Assembly (NCBI GenBank): GCA_947458775.1
Contig: CANGZX010000008.1
Span: forward strand, 1-10,587
Length of the DNA stretch: 10,587 bases
Source of the DNA: Sphingobacteriaceae bacterium
GTDB taxonomy: Bacteria > Bacteroidota > Bacteroidia > Sphingobacteriales > Sphingobacteriaceae
Direction of reading: 5' to 3'
Part shown: positions 6,788 through 10,587 of the stretch, piece after piece
Layout: each line of letters starts with the position of its first letter
Position numbering within the stretch: position 1 is the stretch's first letter
Notes under the pieces: generated by a model
Databases searched by the model: none
Seen by the model: the letters and a program-made list of their open reading frames with translations, nothing else
Told to the model about the DNA's origin: nothing
Position numbers and translations under genes: made by a program

Positions 6788-7402
6788 ATGCCCAGAGTAA
6801 AAGTTCCAAGAAAAAGTACAGCAATTGACATGACTGCCATGTGTGATGTGGCTTTCCTATTGCTTACATTTTTCATTTTAACAGCCACTGCACGTCAGCC
6901 TGAACCATTACCTGTTGATACCCCGGCGTCAACTGTAAAAATTAAATTACCAGAAACCGATGTAGCTACTGTTACTATTGGTCAGGGTAAAATTTTCTTT
7001 GGTGTAAAAGGGCAGCAAATCCGTATAAACATGTTAGATCGGATTGCTAAACGCTATAACCTACAATTTACCGAACAAGAAAAGGTACGTTTTTCTGTAG
7101 TAGAAACTTTTGGTGTACCCGTTGCTAACTTAAAGCAGTTTATAGCGCTAAGTAACGACGAACGTAACCAAGAAGGTTTACAACCAGGTATTCCGGCCGA
7201 TTCAACCGATAATCAACTGCACGAATGGATTTTGGCGGCTCGTTATGCAACAAAAGAGTTGAACAATAAAGACCTACGTTTAAGTATTAAAGGCGATTCT
7301 AAAGAAGAATATCCTCAAATAAAAAAGGTTATTGACATTTTTCAGAAGCAAAAAATCAACAAATTCAGCTTGATTACCTCGTTGAGACAAGCAGAAAAGT
7401 AA
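6788..7402 (+). CDS. exbD: ExbD/TolR-family protein, first copy
   Basis: This 204-residue protein has a short basic cytoplasmic N-terminus (MPRVKVPRKSTAID), one membrane helix at about 16-34 and a periplasmic domain. The helix sequence DMTAMCDVAFLLLTFFIL places Asp20 where E. coli ExbD has its essential proton-carrying Asp25, so the subunit should be functional in the motor. The periplasmic part is longer than in the 141-residue E. coli protein, with an inserted region at about 70-140 before the closing KEEYPQIKKVIDIFQKQKINKFSLIT, which matches the usual ExbD C-terminal fold. The ATG at 6788 lies 95 bases after exbB, behind the hairpin, and 26 bases separate it from the second exbD. Two ExbD-like genes in tandem are common in Bacteroidota; how they divide the work is not evident. 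Confidence 0.92.
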   Translation: MPRVKVPRKSTAIDMTAMCDVAFLLLTFFILTATARQPEPLPVDTPASTVKIKLPETDVATVTIGQGKIFFGVKGQQIRINMLDRIAKRYNLQFTEQEKVRFSVVETFGVPVANLKQFIALSNDERNQEGLQPGIPADSTDNQLHEWILAARYATKELNNKDLRLSIKGDSKEEYPQIKKVIDIFQKQKINKFSLITSLRQAEK

Positions 7403-7428
7403 AATCGTAAACATCAAACTATAACACG

Positions 7429-7980
7429 ATGGCAGAATTAGATACCTCCTCCGGTGGCGGTAAAAAAGGTGGAAAAGTTAGAAGTAAGAAGCAATCTACC
7501 CGTGTAGATTTAACCGCAATGGTTGATTTGGCTTTCTTGCTCATTACCTTTTTCATGCTTACTACTACCTTAGCAAAACCACAGGCCATGGATTTAGCCA
7601 TGCCTGATAAAGATAAAGATAAGCCCGAATCTAAATTAGAAATTGCCGATAACCGCACCATGACTATTTTGTTGGGTCAAAACAACAGAATAGAGTGGTA
7701 TATGGGCTTAGTGGATAACCCTAAAACACCTACAGTAGATAACTTTGGTCGTAACGGTATTCGCAAAGCACTTATCGAAAAAATTAAAGAAGTAAGAGGC
7801 ATTACTGGCGATCCTAAGAAAGGCTTAATTGTGCTAATTAAACCTAGCGACAAGTCTACTTACAGAAACCTAGTAGATATTTTAGATGAAATGAAAATCT
7901 CCGATGTGCAAACATATGCCATTGTAGATATCACCAGTCCAGAAATTGGATTGATGAAACGTGATGGTATTTATAAGTAA
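7429..7980 (+). CDS. exbD: ExbD/TolR-family protein, second copy
   Basis: This 183-residue protein follows the first exbD by 26 bases and is clearly related to it but not a recent duplicate. It has a longer Gly/Lys/Ser-rich cytoplasmic tail (residues 1-24, TSSGGGKKGGKVRSKKQS), then the helix VDLTAMVDLAFLLITFFML at about 26-44 with Asp33 in the proton-carrying position. The periplasmic part starts with a highly charged linker (PDKDKDKPESK) and ends with LIKPSDKSTYRNLVDILDEMKISDVQTYAIVDI, the conserved ExbD closing motif. Since both copies keep the Asp, a mixed ExbD dimer inside the ExbB ring is possible; that is inference. tonB starts 54 bases downstream with no visible terminator between. Confidence 0.92.
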   Translation: MAELDTSSGGGKKGGKVRSKKQSTRVDLTAMVDLAFLLITFFMLTTTLAKPQAMDLAMPDKDKDKPESKLEIADNRTMTILLGQNNRIEWYMGLVDNPKTPTVDNFGRNGIRKALIEKIKEVRGITGDPKKGLIVLIKPSDKSTYRNLVDILDEMKISDVQTYAIVDITSPEIGLMKRDGIYK

Positions 7981-8034
7981 AACCAAACGTTTAAATAGTT
8001 AGTTTATAGTCCTTTAATTGAAATAAAAGACAGT

Positions 8035-8838
8035 ATGTCAAAATTAGATATTTTTAAACTAGAGTGGATTGATTTGGTATTCGCCGGGCGTAACAAAGCC
8101 TATGGCGCCTACGAACTTCGTAAGGAAAATCCAAAAACAACTAGCAGAGCCCTTTTAGTAGGCAGTTTGTTGTTTATTGCAGTGGTAACTCTTCCATTAA
8201 TTATTAGGTTCATTGCTGGCATCATTCCAGATAATTCCGATCAGTTTAAACAAACCGAAGTGGTATTGGCAGCGCCACCTCCCATTGATAAAGATACCCC
8301 TCCACCGCCCCCTGAACCACCCAAACCAAAGGTAGATCAGGTGCGTTTCCCGCCACCGGTTGTAGTACCTGCCGAAAAAGTGCGTGACGAAGAACCACCA
8401 ACCGTAGAGGAATTGAAAAAAGCTGATCCAGGTCAGAAAACAATTGAAGGTGATCCGAATGCCGAAATTAAAATTGAAGAACCTGCAGGAAACGCTGAGG
8501 TTACAGAAGATAACGGTATTAGAGATTTTGCTAGCGTTGAGGTTATGCCCGAATTCCCTGGAGGTCAATCAGGTTGGGGTAAATACTTGCAAAAAAACAT
8601 GAAATATCCACCTATTGCTCGTGAAAATAACATTACCGGTCGTGTAATTGTAAGTTTCGTTGTAGAGAAAAACGGTGATTTAACAGACATAAAAGTATTA
8701 AGAGGAATTGGCGGTGGTTGTGATGAAGAAGCCGTACGGGTTTTGAAAAGCGCACCATCTTGGAAACCAGGTATTCAGAACGGTCGTCCGGTTCGTGTTG
8801 CCTATACCATGCCAATTTTCTTCCAATTAGCACAATAG
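8035..8838 (+). CDS. tonB: TonB energy-transducing protein, Bacteroidota type
   Basis: This 267-residue protein links the ExbB-ExbD motor to outer-membrane TonB-dependent receptors. The cytoplasmic N-terminus (1-38) contains the phylum-typical WIDLVFAGRNKAYGAYELRK; E. coli TonB has no comparable extension. A single membrane helix lies at about 39-63. A proline-rich spacer follows (about 80-125, with PPPPPEPPKPK and PPPVVVP), then an acidic linker to about 165. The C-terminal TonB domain is at about 172-266: MPEFPGGQSGWGKYLQKNMKYP, then GRVIVSFVVEKNGDLTDIKVL, GCDEEAVRVLKSAPSWKPG and GRPVRVAYTMPIFF. All expected elements are intact. It is the fourth gene of the operon and is followed after 32 bases by a strong terminator hairpin. 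The frames visible on its opposite strand are shadows of this gene. Confidence 0.95.
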   Translation: MSKLDIFKLEWIDLVFAGRNKAYGAYELRKENPKTTSRALLVGSLLFIAVVTLPLIIRFIAGIIPDNSDQFKQTEVVLAAPPPIDKDTPPPPPEPPKPKVDQVRFPPPVVVPAEKVRDEEPPTVEELKKADPGQKTIEGDPNAEIKIEEPAGNAEVTEDNGIRDFASVEVMPEFPGGQSGWGKYLQKNMKYPPIARENNITGRVIVSFVVEKNGDLTDIKVLRGIGGGCDEEAVRVLKSAPSWKPGIQNGRPVRVAYTMPIFFQLAQ

Positions 8839-8844
8839 TTTTTG

Positions 8845-9069
8845 ATGACTAATTATGCTGCTGATTCTAAACAGAAATCGCCTATTGGGCGATTTCTGTT
8901 TTTTTTAAAGCTCTTGATGTTTTCTTTTTATCTCATCTTGGGCTTGCTGGTAATTTTTTGGAAAGGCTTACCCATAGATATTTCGCAAAACTATCGGATA
9001 CTTTTTGGCGTTGTACTCATAGTATATTCCTTTTTTAGGTTTATCCGGATAAAACAAGAAGGCGTATAA
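8845..9069 (+). CDS. Small two-helix membrane protein, unknown function
   Basis: From ATG 8845 the product is 74 residues: a polar N-terminus (MTNYAADSKQKSPIGR), helix 1 at about 17-39 (FLFFLKLLMFSFYLILGLLVIFW), a short loop KGLPIDISQNYR, helix 2 at about 52-64 (LFGVVLIVYSFFR) and a basic tail FIRIKQEGV. A TTG at 8842 directly ahead is in frame but less likely. The next ATG, at 8917, would shorten helix 1 to about 15 residues and would avoid the terminator that codes for residues 9-21; the start is therefore uncertain. The gene sits 6 bases after the tonB stop and 2 bases before the lipoprotein gene, so it belongs to this operon. I recognise no named family; small membrane proteins at this place in Bacteroidota TonB operons fit an accessory membrane role, which is inference. 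Confidence 0.72.
   Translation: MTNYAADSKQKSPIGRFLFFLKLLMFSFYLILGLLVIFWKGLPIDISQNYRILFGVVLIVYSFFRFIRIKQEGV
8869..8906 (+). terminator. Intrinsic terminator after tonB, inside the next reading frame
   Basis: A perfect 12-bp stem, ACAGAAATCGCC (8871-8882) with GGCGATTTCTGT (8888-8899), closes a 5-base loop TATTG and is followed at once by eight T (8899-8906); A residues at 8869-8870 can extend the pairing. This is a textbook Rho-independent terminator 32 bases after the tonB stop. It overlaps codons 9-21 of the frame starting at 8845, so the downstream genes must be reached by readthrough or by an unseen promoter. Confidence 0.92.
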
Positions 9070-9071
9070 GT

Positions 9072-9974
9072 ATGAATATTAATCGCATTTTCTGGGCATT
9101 GGGCGTGCTATCTCTATTACTGTTGGGAGCTTGCCAAAGCAAAAGTACCGTACAAGATTATACGCATGGGCGTACAAGTTTGGTGGTAGATGAAAGTTTG
9201 GCTCCAATTATAGAAGATCAATTGCTAATTTTTCAAAGCGCTTATCCAGAAGTACAAGTAAGTACGCTGTACAAACCAGAAAACGAATTACTTAAATTTT
9301 TGCTTACCGATAGTATTCGGGTAGCTGTAATGGCCAGAACGCTAACTCCCCAAGAAGCTAAATTTTACGAGCAAAAACAAATTAAAATACGAGTAACCCG
9401 TTTTGCAATTGATGGCATTGCTTTAATTACCAATATAAACAATCCGGATACCTTAGTAAGCGAAAACGATATTATAAACCTCATGCAGGGCAAGGCAAGC
9501 GCTATTAAAAACTTAGTTTTCGACAACCCCAACTCAAGTACCGTACGTTATTTAAAAGAATTGGCAAAAGTGAATACCCTGCCTAGCCAAGGAATATATG
9601 CGTTAAAAACCAATCCCGAGGTAATTACCTATGTAGCCACACATCCAGGTAGCATTGGGGTGGTGGGTGTAAACTGGTTAATACAAGCCGATGCAAGTAT
9701 TAGTGCTGCTGTAGAGCAATTAAAAGTGATGGGGGTATGCAAAGGCAATCGTAAAAATGATGCTACAAGCTACTTTAAACCCACTCAAAGCGATTTAGCT
9801 TTGGGAAATTACCCATTAATGCGTAATTTGTACCTCATTAACTGTGAGGGAGGTCCCGGGCCAGGAACAGGTTTTACAAGCTTTGTTGCCGGCGAACGTG
9901 GTCAGCGCATTGTATTAAAGTCTGGCTTACTGCCAGATAGTATCCCGCCCAGAGAAGTGATTATTAGAAAGTAG
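9072..9974 (+). CDS. PstS-like substrate-binding lipoprotein
   Basis: This 300-residue protein has a lipoprotein signal: basic residue Arg5, hydrophobic 6-18 and lipobox LGAC with Cys21 as the acylated residue, so it should be anchored in the envelope. The rest resembles the periplasmic phosphate-binding (PstS/PBP-like) fold: LAPIIEDQLLIFQSAYPEVQV at 43-63, FAIDGIALITNINNP at 111-125 (the usual hinge 'DGIALIVN'), HPGSIGVVG at 191-199, and the closing FVAGERGQRIVLKSGLLP at 271-288, which is characteristic of the family. The usual phosphate loops look altered: DESLAP stands where PstS has a GSST-type loop, and FDNPNSSTVRY where it has R-SGT. No pstC, pstA or pstB follows. It could bind another ligand or serve a structural role. 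The start ATG is 2 bases after the previous stop; the TPR gene follows after 20 bases. Confidence 0.85.
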   Translation: MNINRIFWALGVLSLLLLGACQSKSTVQDYTHGRTSLVVDESLAPIIEDQLLIFQSAYPEVQVSTLYKPENELLKFLLTDSIRVAVMARTLTPQEAKFYEQKQIKIRVTRFAIDGIALITNINNPDTLVSENDIINLMQGKASAIKNLVFDNPNSSTVRYLKELAKVNTLPSQGIYALKTNPEVITYVATHPGSIGVVGVNWLIQADASISAAVEQLKVMGVCKGNRKNDATSYFKPTQSDLALGNYPLMRNLYLINCEGGPGPGTGFTSFVAGERGQRIVLKSGLLPDSIPPREVIIRK

Positions 9975-9994
9975 AATAAAAAACAAAACGAACC

Positions 9995-10587
9995 ATGGAA
10001 ATGATGAAAAAAGTGCTAAAATCGACCCTATTGTTGATTTTTGTAGGTTCAGCCCTTTACGCCCAAACCTTAGGTGATGCTCAAAAAGCACTAGATGCTG
10101 AGCAATACCAAAATGCGAAATCGCAATTAAAAAGTTTAATAGCCCTTCAGCCAACTGTTGCCGAAAACTTTTTCTATTTAGGTCAAGTGTACCTAAAAAC
10201 AGACTATGCAGATTCTGCTAAAGTGGTGTTTAACCAAGGAATTACCGTAAATCCGGCCTACCCTCTAAACTACGTAGGTTTGGGTCAGGTCGACTTAGAC
10301 GATAATCAAGAAGCCGCTGCCAAGGCGAATTTTGATAAAGCCATTGCCGTATCGGATAAAAAAGATGCCCGTGCCTATTTATTTATTGGCAAAGCCTATA
10401 CCTATGCCAAAAAATCAAATTATGCGGAAGCTATTAATACACTCAATGCAGGCAAGCTTATTGTTGAAAAACAAAAAGGAGTGAATGGTTTTTTAGCCGA
10501 TTTAAATCTTGCTTTTGGCGATGCTTATCGCGGTCAACTAAAAAATTCTGAAGCCTATAGTGCCTATCGCACCGCTTTTGAATTAAA
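9995..10587 (+). CDS. Secreted tetratricopeptide-repeat protein, N-terminal part (partial at right edge)
   Basis: The frame starts at ATG 9995 and is open to the right edge, giving 197 visible residues. ATGs at 10001 and 10004 are alternative starts. The N-terminus is a signal peptide: MEMMKKVLKS, hydrophobic TLLLIFVGSA, and a likely cut after LYA (residue 23), leaving a mature protein beginning QTLGDAQKALDAEQYQ. Helical repeats of TPR type follow at about 26-56, 57-90, 91-121, 126-158 and 168 onward, recognisable from repeated A/L/Y/G positions such as ENFFYLGQVYLKTDYADSAKVVF and RAYLFIGKAYTYAKKSNYAEAI. TPR arrays are protein-binding scaffolds, here in the periplasm. As the last visible gene of the TonB operon, directly behind the lipoprotein, it may assemble envelope partners of that system. 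The partner is not known, and the C-terminal domains lie outside the window. Confidence 0.85.
   Translation, partial: MEMMKKVLKSTLLLIFVGSALYAQTLGDAQKALDAEQYQNAKSQLKSLIALQPTVAENFFYLGQVYLKTDYADSAKVVFNQGITVNPAYPLNYVGLGQVDLDDNQEAAAKANFDKAIAVSDKKDARAYLFIGKAYTYAKKSNYAEAINTLNAGKLIVEKQKGVNGFLADLNLAFGDAYRGQLKNSEAYSAYRTAFEL

Noticed and set aside
8197..8833. Three minus-strand open frames opposite tonB
   Set aside because: They mirror the proline-rich codons of tonB, show no family motif and no start context; shadows.
9072..9974. Reading the lipoprotein as a true PstS in a pst operon
   Set aside because: No pstC, pstA, pstB or phoU neighbours, and the phosphate-binding loops do not match.
9927..10154. 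Minus-strand 75-codon frame across the lipoprotein/TPR junction
   Set aside because: It lies opposite a clear signal peptide and TPR coding sequence and overlaps two real genes.

Overview
The window looks like ordinary chromosome from a member of the Bacteroidota, probably Sphingobacteriia/Chitinophagia-like; this is inferred, not searched. The evidence is low GC, A-rich leaders without Shine-Dalgarno sequences, promoter boxes of the TAnnTTTG type, an exbB-exbD-exbD-tonB cluster with a TonB of the 'EWIDLVFAGRNKAYGAYELRK' type, and ATP-type pckA.

Layout. (1) Positions 1-960 hold the C-terminal part of an M28 zinc aminopeptidase, cut by the left edge. (2) On the minus strand, metK (SAM synthetase, 2476-1223) is followed by a 63-residue membrane peptide (1153-962) that converges on the peptidase gene. 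metK has a leader of about 125 nt that begins with a clear match to a SAM-II riboswitch (2546-2599), just downstream of a TAnnTTTG promoter box. (3) Divergent from metK are a YegS/DAGK-family lipid kinase with a TTG start and, 2 bp later, a SUI1/YciH-like translation factor. (4) pckA follows, with its own probable promoter. (5) From 5865 to the right edge runs a long co-directional cluster: exbB, exbD1, exbD2, tonB, a two-helix membrane protein, a PstS-like lipoprotein and a secreted TPR protein that runs off the edge.

How the genes work together. ExbB, the two ExbDs and TonB form the proton-driven inner-membrane motor that energises TonB-dependent outer-membrane receptors. The three genes behind tonB (membrane peptide, substrate-binding-like lipoprotein, TPR protein) are tightly packed with it, yet no ABC permease or ATPase is present. 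They are the least explained part of the window and may be accessory parts of the motor or its envelope scaffold. Two RNA structures divide this operon: a strong hairpin without a U-tract between exbB and exbD1, and a textbook intrinsic terminator just after tonB that lies inside the first codons of the next reading frame. metK appears to be feedback-controlled by its product SAM through the riboswitch.

Most of the window is housekeeping. I see no mobile element, CRISPR array, tRNA or rRNA. No gene-free stretch exceeds about 210 bases.
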